This document shows positions 26,706-36,919 of a stretch of 64,000 nt of DNA, one piece after another. Numbering within the stretch: position 1 is the stretch's first letter; the number at the start of each line of letters is the position of its first letter. Origin of the DNA: 2-12-FULL-42-15 sp964196565. GTDB lineage: Bacteria > Pseudomonadota > Gammaproteobacteria > Coxiellales > Coxiellaceae. A program made the position numbers and the translations under genes. The stretch lies in NCBI GenBank assembly GCA_964196565.1, contig CAXMUH010000053.1:1-64000 (forward strand), written 5' to 3'. Below the pieces are notes generated by a model that was not told the DNA's origin, searched no databases, and was given only the letters and a program-made list of their open reading frames with translations.

Positions 26706-27791
26706 TTATAGGTTATGCTTTTCAAAATCACGCATAAACTCAAGTAGAAGTTCAACGCCCTTTTGTGGCATGGAGTTATACATGCTGGCGCGCATTCCGC
26801 CAATTGAGCGATGGCCTTTAAGATTGGTTAAACCTTTCGCTTCTGCGTCCTTTAAAAACTTTTGATCCAAGTTAGCATCTGCCAACGTGAAAACCACATT
26901 CATTCGAGATCGGCAATTTAGATTTACGGGATTTGCGTAAAAATCACTTTGATCGATGTATTGATAAAGCATATCGCTACGAGCTTTTGCATTTTGCGCC
27001 ATTTTTTCAACGCCGCCGTGTTTTTTAATCCATTTGAAAACTAAACCTGAAACATACCAAGGAAATGTAGCCGGCGTATTATAAAGTGAATTTGCATTAG
27101 CATGAATTGCATATTGAAACATGGTCGGTGTCATTGGCATCGGTTCGCGTTCTAATAAATCTTCACGGATAATCACCACGGTAATACCAGCAGGACCTAT
27201 ATTTTTCTGGGCACATGCATAGATTAATCCAAAACGGCTAATGTCTAACGGCTTTGACAATAGATTGGATGACATATCTGCAACTAATGGCAAACCGTTA
27301 GATTGTGGTGTATCAGAAAACTCAACGCCCTGAATGGTTTCATTATCGGTATAATGCAAATACGCTGCATCTTTTGGAATATCCCAATCCGCTTGTGGTG
27401 GAATATCAGTAAAATTGTGATTTTCACCACTGGCAACCAATTTCACTTTTCCATAACGTGTCGCTTCTTGGAGTGCGAAATTAGACCAAGTACCCGTAGC
27501 CGCATAAGCCATACAAGCGGCTTTATTTGCCAAATTCATAGGCACCATGGAAAACTGACTGCGTCCGCCGCCATGTAAAAAAAGCACTTTATAGTTAGTA
27601 GGAATGGAAAGTAGATCGCGAAGATCTTGTTCTGCAAGTTCTGCAATATTTTTAAAATCTTGGCCACGATGCGGCATTTCCATTACCGACATTCCGCTAT
27701 GCTGCCAATCTAAAAGTTCATTTTGAGCTTCTTTTAATACCTCTTCAGGAATCTGGGCGGGACCAGCGCTGAAGTTATAAACTCTAGACAT
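26706..27791 (-). CDS. serC: Phosphoserine aminotransferase
   Basis: SerC makes phosphoserine from phosphohydroxypyruvate and glutamate, and also serves pyridoxal phosphate synthesis. The 361-residue protein starts YNFSAGPAQIPEEVL and has SVMEMPHRGQDF, LFLHGGGRSQFSMVPMNL and the PLP lysine region IYACAQKNIGPAGITVVII. The length equals that of E. coli SerC (362). Together with gyrA upstream it keeps the common gammaproteobacterial order. Confidence 0.96.
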   Translation of the reverse strand: MSRVYNFSAGPAQIPEEVLKEAQNELLDWQHSGMSVMEMPHRGQDFKNIAELAEQDLRDLLSIPTNYKVLFLHGGGRSQFSMVPMNLANKAACMAYAATGTWSNFALQEATRYGKVKLVASGENHNFTDIPPQADWDIPKDAAYLHYTDNETIQGVEFSDTPQSNGLPLVADMSSNLLSKPLDISRFGLIYACAQKNIGPAGITVVIIREDLLEREPMPMTPTMFQYAIHANANSLYNTPATFPWYVSGLVFKWIKKHGGVEKMAQNAKARSDMLYQYIDQSDFYANPVNLNCRSRMNVVFTLADANLDQKFLKDAEAKGLTNLKGHRSIGGMRASMYNSMPQKGVELLLEFMRDFEKHNL

Positions 27792-27832
27792 GTGTACCTC
27801 ATATAATTTGAATCCAGCTTCGCTGAATGCTT

Positions 27833-27858
27833 CCCGGCCGACAAGTCGTCCGGGCTAC
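27833..27858 (+). repeat. Dispersed palindromic element, short-core form
   Basis: CCCGGCCGACAAGTCGTCC followed by GGGCTAC, between gyrA and serC. It has the GACAAGTC core shared with copies at 18687 and 41245 but G-C outer pairs in place of T-A. Confidence 0.7.
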
Positions 27859-27887
27859 TTCAGATCTAGTATGTGCTTTTTTATTAT

Positions 27888-30443
27888 TTATGCGTCAGTT
27901 TTCTCGATTTCTGAAGGTAAGGCTTCCAGTCCAACTAATGATTCACCTTTGGTAAGGTTAACCAAACGTACGCCTTGAGTATTTCGACCCATCACAGAAA
28001 TTTCTTTTGCGCGCGTTCGAACCAATGTGCCTTGATCACTAATCAATAACACATCTTCTTCATCGGTCACCTGAGTGGCCGCAACAACTTTACCGTTGCG
28101 CTCACTTACCTGGATAGCAATCACGCCTTGACCACCACGACCCGTTGGACGATAGTCTGAAACTAATGTTCGTTGCCCATATCCACGCACAGTTGCTGTT
28201 AAAATTTTTGCATCTTCATCCACAATAATCAGTGATATCAGTTTTTGATCGGCTTTTAATTTGATACCACGCACACCTCGTGCATTTCGACCCATCGGAC
28301 GAACATCTTTTTCTTTAAAACGAATCGCTTTTCCAGTATCCGACAACAACATCACTTCTTTACTGCCATCCGTTATGTCAACTCCAACCAAATGATCATC
28401 ATCGGCTAATTCCAATGCTATTTTTCCACTTGGACGCGGACGCGCAAATTCTGTCAGTGGAACTTTTTTCACAACACCTTGTTCAGTTGCCATAAAAATA
28501 TTTCGTTCTTTAACAAATTCACTCATCGGTAAGATGGCAGAAATTTTTTCTTGTTTTTCTCGATTCAGCGGTAACAAATTAACGATTGGTCGACCACGAG
28601 CGGCACGCCCACCTTGCGGAACTTGATATACCTTGAGCCAATAAACCTTACCAATCGTTGAAAAACATAAAATTGTATCATGCGTGCTGGCCACCAACAT
28701 GTTTTTCACAAAGTCTTGCTCTTTCACCGTCGTTGCCATTTTACCACGCCCACCACGACGCTGCGCTTGGTAACTATCTAACGATTGTGATTTAACATAA
28801 CCTTCGTGTGAAAATGTAACCACCACGTCTTCTTCAGTAATTAAATCTTCAGAAGTAAAGTCTTGCTTATTATCTAAAATCTCTGTGCGACGCTCATCGC
28901 CGAACTGATCTTTAACTTCCTTCAATTCTTCACGAATCACTTCATGCAATCTCACTGGATTGGATAAAATTTTCAGTAATTCTGCAATGAGTAAAATAAT
29001 TTCTTTATATTCTTTATGAATCTTATCAATTTCAAGACCAGTTAAACGATGCAATCGTAAATCTAAAATCGCTTGCGCTTGAACGGGAGAAAGATGATAA
29101 CCATCTTTATGCAAACCATACTCTTCACCTAACTCTTCTGGGCGAGTGTCAGACATTGACACGCCTTCAAGTAATTTCGCAACAGAACCCTCAGCCCATG
29201 ATTTAGCTAATAGTTTTTCTTTAGCCTCTGCTGGGGTGTTCGCTTTTTTAATTAAAGCGATCACTGGGTCTATATTTTCAAGTGCTACGGCTAACCCTTC
29301 TAAAACATGAGCTCGTGCACGTGCTTTTGCCAGGTTATAAATTGTACGTCGAGTAACAACTTCGCGCCGATGCTGTATAAAAGCACCAATCATGTGTTTT
29401 AAATTCATAATGCGTGGCTGGCCTTTATCCAATGCCACCATATTAATTCCAAAAACAGTTTGCATTTGGGTTTGGGTAAATAGGTTATTTAAAATAATAT
29501 CCGGTTGATCGCCACGGCGAATTTCAATCACCATGCGCATACCATCTTTATCGGATTCGTCACGCAAGCCGGTAATACCTTCAAGTTTTTTATCGCGAAC
29601 CAATTCGCCAATTTTCTCAAGAAGACGTGCTTTATTAACCTGGTAAGGTAATTCATGCACGATAATTGATGCGCGGCCCGTTTTTTCTTTGATTTCTATT
29701 TCTGTTTTAGCGCGAACATAAATACGTCCACGACCTGTTTTGTAAGCTGAAACGATGCCGGCGCGGCCATTAATTAATCCAGCGGTTGGGAAATCAGGAC
29801 CTGGAATATACTTCATCAAGGCTTCAACTGAAATATTAGAATCATCAATCATTGCCAATGTTGCAGCAATGACTTCATTTAAATTATGTGGCGGAATATT
29901 GGTTGCCATACCAACCGCAATACCGGATGAACCATTAACTAATAGGTTAGGAACACGGGTCGGCATAACCACCGGCATTCTTTCGCTTTCATCGTAGTTA
30001 GGCACAAAATCAACGGTGTCTTTATCCAGGTCAGCTAATAAATAATGGGCGAAACGCGACATGCGGATTTCTGTATATCGCATAGCAGCCGGAGCATCGC
30101 CATCAACGGAACCAAAGTTACCCTGACCATCAACCAACATATACCGTAAACTAAAAGGTTGAGCCATGCGCACAATGGTGTCATAAACAGCTGTATCACC
30201 GTGCGGGTGATATTTACCAATGACATCACCAACAATACGTGCTGACTTTTTGTACGGCTTATTCCAATCATTACTGAGTTCACTCATTGCATATAAAACG
30301 CGTCGATGAACAGGTTTTAACCCATCGCGAACATCCGGTAAGGCGCGTCCTACAATCACACTCATTGCATAATCAAGGTAGGATTGCTTAAGTTCGTCCT
30401 CGATAGTTACGTCTACAATTTCACTCGCTGCTGGCTGTGCCAT
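27888..30443 (-). CDS. gyrA: DNA gyrase subunit A
   Basis: GyrA is the DNA-cleaving subunit of gyrase. The 851-residue protein has the start [20 protein letters not shown], the quinolone-resistance region [18 protein letters not shown], the catalytic Tyr in [11 protein letters not shown], and six C-terminal beta-pinwheel blades including the GyrA box QRRGGRG. The position matching E. coli Ser83 is Thr, as in some other gammaproteobacteria, and Asp87 is kept. The ATG at MAQPAASEI follows GAGGATAAG and is preferred over a start 39 bp upstream. Confidence 0.97.
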   Translation of the reverse strand: MAQPAASEIVDVTIEDELKQSYLDYAMSVIVGRALPDVRDGLKPVHRRVLYAMSELSNDWNKPYKKSARIVGDVIGKYHPHGDTAVYDTIVRMAQPFSLRYMLVDGQGNFGSVDGDAPAAMRYTEIRMSRFAHYLLADLDKDTVDFVPNYDESERMPVVMPTRVPNLLVNGSSGIAVGMATNIPPHNLNEVIAATLAMIDDSNISVEALMKYIPGPDFPTAGLINGRAGIVSAYKTGRGRIYVRAKTEIEIKEKTGRASIIVHELPYQVNKARLLEKIGELVRDKKLEGITGLRDESDKDGMRMVIEIRRGDQPDIILNNLFTQTQMQTVFGINMVALDKGQPRIMNLKHMIGAFIQHRREVVTRRTIYNLAKARARAHVLEGLAVALENIDPVIALIKKANTPAEAKEKLLAKSWAEGSVAKLLEGVSMSDTRPEELGEEYGLHKDGYHLSPVQAQAILDLRLHRLTGLEIDKIHKEYKEIILLIAELLKILSNPVRLHEVIREELKEVKDQFGDERRTEILDNKQDFTSEDLITEEDVVVTFSHEGYVKSQSLDSYQAQRRGGRGKMATTVKEQDFVKNMLVASTHDTILCFSTIGKVYWLKVYQVPQGGRAARGRPIVNLLPLNREKQEKISAILPMSEFVKERNIFMATEQGVVKKVPLTEFARPRPSGKIALELADDDHLVGVDITDGSKEVMLLSDTGKAIRFKEKDVRPMGRNARGVRGIKLKADQKLISLIIVDEDAKILTATVRGYGQRTLVSDYRPTGRGGQGVIAIQVSERNGKVVAATQVTDEEDVLLISDQGTLVRTRAKEISVMGRNTQGVRLVNLTKGESLVGLEALPSEIEKTDA

Positions 30444-30496
30444 GGTTTTCTTATCCTCGATAAAACAGAAACTTATACTCAAATGTTGAGACGGTG

Positions 30497-30505
30497 ATTA
30501 TAGCA
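30497..30505 (-). promoter_or_regulatory. Extended -10 promoter of gyrA
   Basis: On the minus strand TGCTATAAT is a perfect extended -10 element (TGnTATAAT), 54 bp before the gyrA ATG. No good -35 lies at 17 bp, which is acceptable for this promoter class. Confidence 0.55.
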
Positions 30506-30602
30506 TAAGGAATACAGCGCTCCTAGAGAGCAAGCCCCGAAAAGGCTTGCTACTTAACCCTATGAATAGAAAGTGTTTTTCACTTAAAATTACAGTGCCC
30601 AC

Positions 30603-30630
30603 TTGCATCTAAATCGAATTACGCTAAGAT
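30603..30630 (+). promoter_or_regulatory. Sigma70-like promoter of mtaD
   Basis: TTGCAT and TAAGAT are separated by 16 bp, 38 bp before the mtaD ATG. It lies divergent from the gyrA promoter in the same 225-bp gap. Confidence 0.4.
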
Positions 30631-30668
30631 GGACTATCGTTCCAGTTATCACCGTCAAGGAGTCTTTT

Positions 30669-32024
30669 ATGAACAGTGTCGATCTCATCATTTCCGCCCG
30701 CTGGATACTGCCTATTGCCCCCGAAAATACCATTTTAGAAAACCATTCTGTTGTTGTTAATGACGGCAAAATTGCTGATTTACTGGACACAAAAAACGCC
30801 CTGCAAAAATATCAAGCAAAAGAACATATCACCTTCGATCAACATGTGATCATGCCAGGCCTTATCAATGCGCATGCACATACTCCAATGAATCTATTTC
30901 GCGGCCTAGCAGATGATTTAGAATTGATGGATTGGCTTAACAACCATATCTGGCCTGCTGAAAAAGCCTTGATAAATGCCGAATCAGTTGCCGTGGGTTC
31001 ACGCCTCGCTATTGCTGAAATGATTCGTGGCGGCACCACGTGTTTTAATGATAATTATTTTTTCCCAGATGTAACAGCGGCTGTTGCTATCGAGGAAGGC
31101 ATTCGTGCAAGCCTGGGTTGCGTTATTATGAGCGTACCAACGCAATGGGCAACTGATGAAGCCGGATATTTTGCCAAAGCAAATGCGACTTTAACCAACC
31201 CACCTGATTCGGATTTAATTACCTGGACGCTCTGCCCACATGCACCTTATACCGTCAGCGATAATAGTTTAAAGGAAATAAAAAAACTCTCAGAAAAATT
31301 TAATTTACCTGTTCACATGCACGTACACGAAACTGCTTTTGAAGTGGATCAAAGCATCAAAGAATATCAAAAACGCCCGTTACAAAGAATTTATGATTTA
31401 GGATTATTATCGGATAAATTTATCAGTATCCATATGTCACAATTAACCAAAGAAGAAATCGCCTTGGTTAAACAAACCAATACCCATGTGGTCCATTGTC
31501 CCGAATCAAATTTAAAGCTCGCCAGTGGTTTTGCTCCGATTGCAGAATTACTGAGCGCTGGAGTTAATGTTGCACTGGGAACTGACGGCGCTGCCAGCAA
31601 TAATGACTTGGATATGTTTGCAGAACTGAATACCGCAGCCATTGTAACTAAAGCCGTAAGCCAAGATCCAACCGCTCTACCCGCTGCAACCGCACTTGAA
31701 ATGGCGACCATCAATGGTGCGAAAGCGCTTGGCATCGCCGATAAAACCGGATCTCTTGAAGTTGGAAAATATGCGGATGTGATTGCAGTTGATCTTAGCA
31801 GTTATCTTACCCAGCCTATTTATAGTCCGATTTCACATTTAGCCTATGCAGTTAATCGACTGCAAGTCAGTGATGTTTGGGTGGCTGGCAAACAATTATT
31901 AAAATCCGGCGAATTTACCCATCTCGACACCACACAACTGGTTAAAGATGCGCAATATTGGGCTGATAAAGCAAAACCTTTTGCTTCTCAACCGTCGAAA
32001 CAAGAGCACGCACAAACCATATAA
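30669..32024 (+). CDS. mtaD: 5-methylthioadenosine/S-adenosylhomocysteine deaminase (TRZ/ATZ family)
   Basis: The 451-residue amidohydrolase has metal ligands in NAHAHTPMNLFRG, the HMHVHETAFEVDQ stretch, SIHMSQLTKEE and the Asp of ALGTDGAASNNDLDM. The last motif is typical of the MtaD/SAH deaminase group, which deaminates methylthioadenosine and S-adenosylhomocysteine. Family members also act on other amino-heterocycles, so the substrate is likely rather than certain. The ATG at MNSVDLIISA has GGAG upstream. It is followed 19 bp later by an HMG-CoA lyase gene. Confidence 0.85.
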   Translation: MNSVDLIISARWILPIAPENTILENHSVVVNDGKIADLLDTKNALQKYQAKEHITFDQHVIMPGLINAHAHTPMNLFRGLADDLELMDWLNNHIWPAEKALINAESVAVGSRLAIAEMIRGGTTCFNDNYFFPDVTAAVAIEEGIRASLGCVIMSVPTQWATDEAGYFAKANATLTNPPDSDLITWTLCPHAPYTVSDNSLKEIKKLSEKFNLPVHMHVHETAFEVDQSIKEYQKRPLQRIYDLGLLSDKFISIHMSQLTKEEIALVKQTNTHVVHCPESNLKLASGFAPIAELLSAGVNVALGTDGAASNNDLDMFAELNTAAIVTKAVSQDPTALPAATALEMATINGAKALGIADKTGSLEVGKYADVIAVDLSSYLTQPIYSPISHLAYAVNRLQVSDVWVAGKQLLKSGEFTHLDTTQLVKDAQYWADKAKPFASQPSKQEHAQTI

Positions 32025-32043
32025 ATATCCACAGGGAAAGCTG

Positions 32044-32937
32044 ATGGCAAAAAGCGAAATCACCATTGTTGAAGTCGGTCCGAGGGATGGGTTGCAAAAT
32101 GAACCCATCAATATTCCGACACAATTAAAAATTCAATTAATTGATGCGCTTTCACAAACGGGACTTAAGATGATAGAAGTCTCAAGCTTTGTATCCCCAA
32201 AATGGATTCCACAATTGGCCGACCACACTGAGGTTATGAATGGCATAAAGCGCAATCCAAATGTTACTTACTGCGCGCTGGTTCCAAATGAACATGGACT
32301 CGATGAAGCGATTAAAGCCAACACACAACAAGTTGCTGTTTTTCTTGCTGCTTCAGAAACATTTTCGATAAAAAATACCAATGCAGGCATCGAACAAAAC
32401 CTTGCACGTGCCAAAACGGTTATTGATAAAGCAAAGCTAAATAATATTCCGACACGCGGTTATATTTCTTGTGTTTTAGGCTGCCCTTATGAAGGTAAAA
32501 TAGAACTTAAAGCAGTAGCCACCTTGGCCGAACAGTTAATTGATCTGGGTTGCTATCAAGTCTCTTTGGGTGACACCATTGGAATTGGAACTGCAAACAA
32601 AGCCAAACAATTAATTCAAACGGTCAATCAAAGTGTCGATATCGAAAAAATTGCGGTGCACTTTCATGACACCTATGCGCAAGCGCTCACCAATATTTAT
32701 CAAAGCTTAGAACTTGGCGTCACCACCATCGATTCCGCGGTTGCCGGCCTTGGAGGCTGTCCCTATGCGCCGGGCGCCGGCGGTAATGTTGCTACCGAAG
32801 ATGTGATTTATTTATTAGAAGGCCTTGGCATTAATCCTGGCATTGATATGGTTAAGCTTGCTAAAGCAGGTCGATTGATTTGTGATTATCTAAAACAACC
32901 ACCGCGTTCAAAAGCGTCGTTGGCATTGCTTGCCTAG
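32044..32937 (+). CDS. mvaB: Hydroxymethylglutaryl-CoA lyase
   Basis: This enzyme splits HMG-CoA into acetyl-CoA and acetoacetate in leucine and ketone-body catabolism. The 297-residue TIM-barrel protein has VEVGPRDGLQNE, SSFVSPKWIPQLAD and the HMG-CoA lyase signature SAVAGLGGCPYAPGAGGNVA with its active-site Cys. Metal ligands lie in VHFHDTYAQAL. The ATG at MAKSEITIVE has AGGGAAAG upstream. No partner leucine-degradation genes are in the window. Confidence 0.93.
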   Translation: MAKSEITIVEVGPRDGLQNEPINIPTQLKIQLIDALSQTGLKMIEVSSFVSPKWIPQLADHTEVMNGIKRNPNVTYCALVPNEHGLDEAIKANTQQVAVFLAASETFSIKNTNAGIEQNLARAKTVIDKAKLNNIPTRGYISCVLGCPYEGKIELKAVATLAEQLIDLGCYQVSLGDTIGIGTANKAKQLIQTVNQSVDIEKIAVHFHDTYAQALTNIYQSLELGVTTIDSAVAGLGGCPYAPGAGGNVATEDVIYLLEGLGINPGIDMVKLAKAGRLICDYLKQPPRSKASLALLA

Positions 32938-32953
32938 TTATGCACTTATGTAA

Positions 32954-32986
32954 GGTGGATTACGTAACTAACGTTACTAATCCACC
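32954..32986. repeat. 33-bp palindromic repeat just after mvaB
   Basis: Second copy of the GGTGGATTACGTAAC / GTTACTAATCCACC palindrome, differing from the rpsA-downstream copy only in the loop. It begins 16 bp past the mvaB stop, the same distance as the other copy has from rpsA. Confidence 0.7.
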
Positions 32987-33000
32987 AAATAAAGCCTGCT

Positions 33001-33065
33001 GCTTCGTCTTTGCGAGTGCGAAGCGGGAAGCAATCCAGCCCCGTCTTTGCGAGCGCGCAATCCAC
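33001..33065. repeat. Two head-to-tail CGTCTTTGCGAG...GCAATCCA repeats
   Basis: One unit runs CGTCTTTGCGAGTGCGAAGC ... GCAATCCAG and the next CGTCTTTGCGAGCGCGCAAT then CCACC. They lie between mvaB and a convergent membrane-protein gene, directly beside the 33-bp palindrome. Confidence 0.6.
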
Positions 33066-33073
33066 CACAAAAT

Positions 33074-34537
33074 CTATGGTGATGAACCTATCAAAACATA
33101 CCCTTCGCTATTTGCATCTTCAGGCCGATCTTCTTTTTCTGAATGAGTGAAAAACCCGTGCATGGAGTCGCCGACTTCACGGAATCTAGTTTGCAATTTA
33201 GGTTTGTAATAAGCAAAATTAGTTGAACCGACAACTATTCCCACAATCAAGGTCAACAGGACTGAATCCATTGGCTCCAAGATTTGACTCAATTCGGCCA
33301 CAAAAAATATCAGCATAACGATACCTCGAGTGAGTTGCGACCCAAGGTTCGATATAGTGGAAACTGATGAAAGCAAACCACCAAGCTCTTCATTATCTGG
33401 AATATGAATTGATTGTTCCCTTGCCACTAACTCATTCTGCTTCAAGAACCACTCTGTCTGAAAGATAAATCCAAAACTTGCGCTGCCCATAAGCACATCA
33501 AGCCCGGCTTTAAAAATAGTATTATATGCCCCACTTGGCAGCAGCAGGCTTAAATATTTTTCTGTAAAATAAACGCTGACGCCCATAACAACGAGCGCAT
33601 AAATCGATGATTGTGCTCCAATAGTAATTTTTTCACACGCTGTTGCATTATTCCATACTTTATTGCGCTCTGTGGCGGTGATTTTATTTAAAATGTAATC
33701 ACTACCGACTTTAAATGGCTTTAAAAAACGCTGATATAATCGCTCATGCCGAGGGGTAAGCATATAAATATTCGCAATAGAAGCTAAAAACTGCAGCGGT
33801 CCAACTACATCCGGGCGTTGGAATATAGTATTAAAGACGTCATCAATTATATAAGACGAAACAATGCAATAATAGGCATTTGTTATAAGAAACCCTTCAA
33901 TGCTGCTGCGGATAAATTGAAACGGGCTCAAGCGCCATAATTTTGCATACACTGAATCTGAACCCTTGCTAATTTCGTCATAGGCCTCAACCGTGTCAGC
34001 TGCACCCAATAATACTTGGTAGACAAATGACAAAATTGCCATTGGAATCATAATTGTCACAGAAAATGGCGTTACCCCCAATGAGGTATTAATGGGTATA
34101 ATACTTGCTAATCCTGCCACCGAGCAATTAGCCACAACAAACACTAAGGTAACCATCCCAAGCGGTGTGCAGCTAACTAATTTAATGGGTTCAGGCGCAG
34201 CAGTTATCTCCTCTAAAGATTCTGTATCAAGTAGCTTCTGCTTTAGTAAAGTGGTATTTTCTTCCTTGATGCCTAATATTCGTCTAGCTTCTCTGACTGG
34301 GGATATCAAAGCGACATTGGTTATACCTTCTAGTATCACCGTGCTTGATATAATCGCCCAAGCCGATATAGTCCACTCTGACTCAGGAAAATGTGTCACT
34401 ATCTCATTGAACTTCAATAATCCGTCATGACCCGTTTCAAAATTGAAAACTTCATATAAAAAAAGCGTGGCTATACCCGCATAACCCACACCGACTATAG
34501 TTTTATATATACACGATGATTCTGGATTTCTCCTCAT
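33074..34537 (-). CDS. Polytopic membrane protein with acidic C-terminal tail, unknown
   Basis: The 487-residue protein has about ten hydrophobic segments between residues 10 and 450 and no recognised transporter motif. The C-terminal tail is cytoplasm-like and acidic (FFTHSEKEDRPEDANSEGYV). Glu-rich ends of this kind are seen in Legionella Dot/Icm substrates, so an effector role is possible but unproven. It resembles the 538-residue protein at 39.4 kb in layout and in one early segment (TVILEGITNVALISPVREAR against TIIYAGASDVFMNVVTRGSA). AAGGG lies 8 bases before the ATG. Confidence 0.7.
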   Translation of the reverse strand: MRRNPESSCIYKTIVGVGYAGIATLFLYEVFNFETGHDGLLKFNEIVTHFPESEWTISAWAIISSTVILEGITNVALISPVREARRILGIKEENTTLLKQKLLDTESLEEITAAPEPIKLVSCTPLGMVTLVFVVANCSVAGLASIIPINTSLGVTPFSVTIMIPMAILSFVYQVLLGAADTVEAYDEISKGSDSVYAKLWRLSPFQFIRSSIEGFLITNAYYCIVSSYIIDDVFNTIFQRPDVVGPLQFLASIANIYMLTPRHERLYQRFLKPFKVGSDYILNKITATERNKVWNNATACEKITIGAQSSIYALVVMGVSVYFTEKYLSLLLPSGAYNTIFKAGLDVLMGSASFGFIFQTEWFLKQNELVAREQSIHIPDNEELGGLLSSVSTISNLGSQLTRGIVMLIFFVAELSQILEPMDSVLLTLIVGIVVGSTNFAYYKPKLQTRFREVGDSMHGFFTHSEKEDRPEDANSEGYVLIGSSP

Positions 34538-34668
34538 CAGCTTATCCCTTAGGCAATATTAAAACATTGAGTTTAGTTGTTTTAGTCTGCGGTATAAAGC
34601 AAAGAAAGATTAACACACCTTTATCTTGAAATAGCTCGATCAACGACAACTGGCCGGGAAAAATAAAA

Positions 34669-34685
34669 CCTGGCCAACAAGTTTA
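34669..34685 (+). repeat. Partial dispersed palindromic element overlapping the pabA stop
   Basis: CCTGGCCAACAAGTTTA matches the left half of the short-core element, then runs into the pabA stop codon; TGGCCGGG lies 12 bp to the left, so this looks like the remains of an inverted pair. Confidence 0.4.
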
Positions 34686-35249
34686 CATGCATAAAAAGTT
34701 TCTTAACAAATCATGACCATGCTCTGTCAATATTGACTCAGGATGAAACTGTACCGAAAACAATGATAACTCTGGTTGCTGCATTGCCATAATATCGCCT
34801 TCCTCACTGCGTGCATTAATGTGAATTCCTTTGGGTAAGGTTTCAGGGCACACCGCTAGTGAATGATACCTTCCGACTAAAATAGGATTTGGCAAACCTT
34901 GAAATAATCCAATGCCATCATGGTGAATTAAACACGATTGCCCATGAGTGGGCCGCATCGCTTTTACAATTTCTCCTCCATAAGCTGCAGCAATAGCCTG
35001 ATGTCCCAAACACACACCTAAAATAGGTATTTTACCGGCTAGCTTTGAAACCAGCTCCATGCAAATACCCGCCTCTAATGGAGTACAGGGACCTGGCGAT
35101 AAAATAATATGGCTTGGTTTAATTTGGTTAATAATCTCTTCGATCGAGATAGCATCATTTCTTTTTACCAAATATTTATGACCCAACTCATTCACATATC
35201 GTGCTAAATTAAAAACAAATGAATCATAGTTATCAATTAACAATATCAT
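34683..35249 (-). CDS. pabA: Aminodeoxychorismate synthase glutamine amidotransferase subunit
   Basis: PabA releases ammonia from glutamine for PabB in folate synthesis. The 188-residue class I amidotransferase has LLIDNYDSFVFNLARY, the oxyanion stretch ILSPGPCTPLEAG, the nucleophile Cys in GVCLGHQAIA and the His/Glu of VQFHPESILTEHG. The start overlaps the pabB stop by 4 bp. The same subunit can serve anthranilate synthase in some bacteria; the pabB partner argues for folate. Confidence 0.9.
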   Translation of the reverse strand: MILLIDNYDSFVFNLARYVNELGHKYLVKRNDAISIEEIINQIKPSHIILSPGPCTPLEAGICMELVSKLAGKIPILGVCLGHQAIAAAYGGEIVKAMRPTHGQSCLIHHDGIGLFQGLPNPILVGRYHSLAVCPETLPKGIHINARSEEGDIMAMQQPELSLFSVQFHPESILTEHGHDLLRNFLCM

Positions 35250-36661
35250 TCTGCATACTTCAAATCTGTTTGTTGTAATGGATTATTGAGTGCAAACTCA
35301 AGCAGGCTCGCTTTTACTAGTGTTTCTTCGTATTCTTGCAAAGGATCAGAGTCCAAAACAATTGCCCCACCCGCTTGAAAAGTCACCCTATTATTTTTAA
35401 TGACATATGTTCGAATTAAAACAGAAGAGTCCAACGCACCATCAAACCCAATATAAACGGCATTACCACAATAGGGCCCACGCCGGGTCGGCTCAAGTTC
35501 ATCAATAATTTCCATGGCACGAATTTTTGGGGCACCGGTAATCGAGCCTGCAGGCAATGTTGCTTTTAATAGATCAGCCAAACCTGAATCGGGTGATAAT
35601 CTTCCTTCCACAGCAGAAACCAAGTGATGCACATTTTCAAAACTTTCTAATCCACAAAACTGTGTCACTTTTACAGTATGGGGCAAACACACTTTGGATA
35701 AGTCATTACGCATTAAATCCACGATCATCGCATTTTCAGAGCGGTCTTTCTTACTGTTTTTCAGGATTTCTGCAAGCTTATCATCCTCCATCAAATTGTG
35801 TGATCGTTTTATTGTGCCTTTAATGGGGCGAACTTCTACCCGATCATGGGTGAGCTTAAGAAAACGTTCTGGCGAGCTAGACAGTATATGGAGGTCATCA
35901 AAACGTTGATAAGAGGCAAAAGGCGCTGGGTTATGTTCAGCAATACGTTGATATAAATCAAAAGGTGAAAGCGCCGCCGGCAATCTGCAATCAAATCGCT
36001 GGGATAAATTGGCCTGAAAAATGTCCCCTTCTGAAATATAGTTAATCACTTTATTTACCGCATTAAGATATTGATCTTTTGTAAAATTACTCACAATTTC
36101 AATGGGCTCGACCACAGGATTCAATTTTTTTGTGGCAGGGTATTTCTGATTGATTTCATTTAAAAACCAATCGAGGCGTGATTTTCTGCGAACGATACGC
36201 GTCACCTCTATCGTTTCAGGAAAACCTGAAGAAAAAATCCATGCTTTTTGTTTCACATGATCGATCGCCATCACTAAATCATACAAACCCAGTACGAGTG
36301 TGGGATACTCGATATCAACACGTGAATGGTTAGGTAGTTTCTCAAGTTTTCTGGCGATATCATAACTTATAAAACCAGCCAAACCACCTTGAAACGGCGG
36401 TAAATCAGGCAATGGTGATAACTGAAACTGATCAAGCTTGGATTGAATATTATTAAAAACATCAGACCCTGGAGTGCCTCGGTCATCTACAACAAAGTCA
36501 AATGGATCTAGGGCAACAAAACTATAACGGGCTAATTTTTTATCCACACGCGCACTGTGAAAGAAAACAATATTGTTATAACTCTCAAGCTGCTGAGTGA
36601 AATGAGTCGCTTTAAAAAATGACAGCTCTTCGCATAATGGTTTGCAACAATATTCCATCAT
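35246..36661 (-). CDS. pabB: Aminodeoxychorismate synthase component I
   Basis: PabB aminates chorismate to 4-amino-4-deoxychorismate. The 471-residue protein has DIFQANLSQRF, SSSPERFLKL, EVRPIKGTIKRS, LVSAVEGRL, TLPAGSITGAPKIRAMEII and the C-terminal FQAGGAIVLDSDP. The Lys in PIKGT is the PabB nucleophile; anthranilate synthase has Ala there. Length fits PabB (about 450-470). Two ATG codons stand in tandem at the start, with GGAAG just before them. Confidence 0.93.
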   Translation of the reverse strand: MMEYCCKPLCEELSFFKATHFTQQLESYNNIVFFHSARVDKKLARYSFVALDPFDFVVDDRGTPGSDVFNNIQSKLDQFQLSPLPDLPPFQGGLAGFISYDIARKLEKLPNHSRVDIEYPTLVLGLYDLVMAIDHVKQKAWIFSSGFPETIEVTRIVRRKSRLDWFLNEINQKYPATKKLNPVVEPIEIVSNFTKDQYLNAVNKVINYISEGDIFQANLSQRFDCRLPAALSPFDLYQRIAEHNPAPFASYQRFDDLHILSSSPERFLKLTHDRVEVRPIKGTIKRSHNLMEDDKLAEILKNSKKDRSENAMIVDLMRNDLSKVCLPHTVKVTQFCGLESFENVHHLVSAVEGRLSPDSGLADLLKATLPAGSITGAPKIRAMEIIDELEPTRRGPYCGNAVYIGFDGALDSSVLIRTYVIKNNRVTFQAGGAIVLDSDPLQEYEETLVKASLLEFALNNPLQQTDLKYAE

Positions 36662-36768
36662 ATCTTCCTATGCTCGTAAATATACCTAAATCGTTTGGAA
36701 ATTAGGTTTTAAAACTTTAAGGTGCTACGTATAAACGGACACTCTTACGCGGCTTTGCTGTGGTTAAT

Positions 36769-36808
36769 AAAAGACACAAAGAAGAAATCACTTATATTTG
36801 TGTCTTTT
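36769..36808. terminator. Bidirectional hairpin between typA and pabB
   Basis: AAAAGACACAAA and TTTGTGTCTTTT form a perfect 12-bp stem with a 16-base loop, and T residues follow on the plus strand. On the minus strand it lies about 110 bp after typA and before pabB and should end the typA message. The rest of the 258-bp gap holds nothing I can name. Confidence 0.6.
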
Positions 36809-36919
36809 TTCTTTGCGTCCTTGTCATAGGCGTAGCGTCGCCGCGTACGCGAAAGCATATTGAGCGTAGTGACTTAGTAGTTAAAAGCCTAATTCCGAAG
36901 CGCTTCAAGTATAGAGAGA

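Noticed and set aside
34683..36661. Anthranilate synthase instead of aminodeoxychorismate synthase
   Set aside because: The PIKGT motif with Lys is diagnostic for PabB, and no other tryptophan genes are adjacent.
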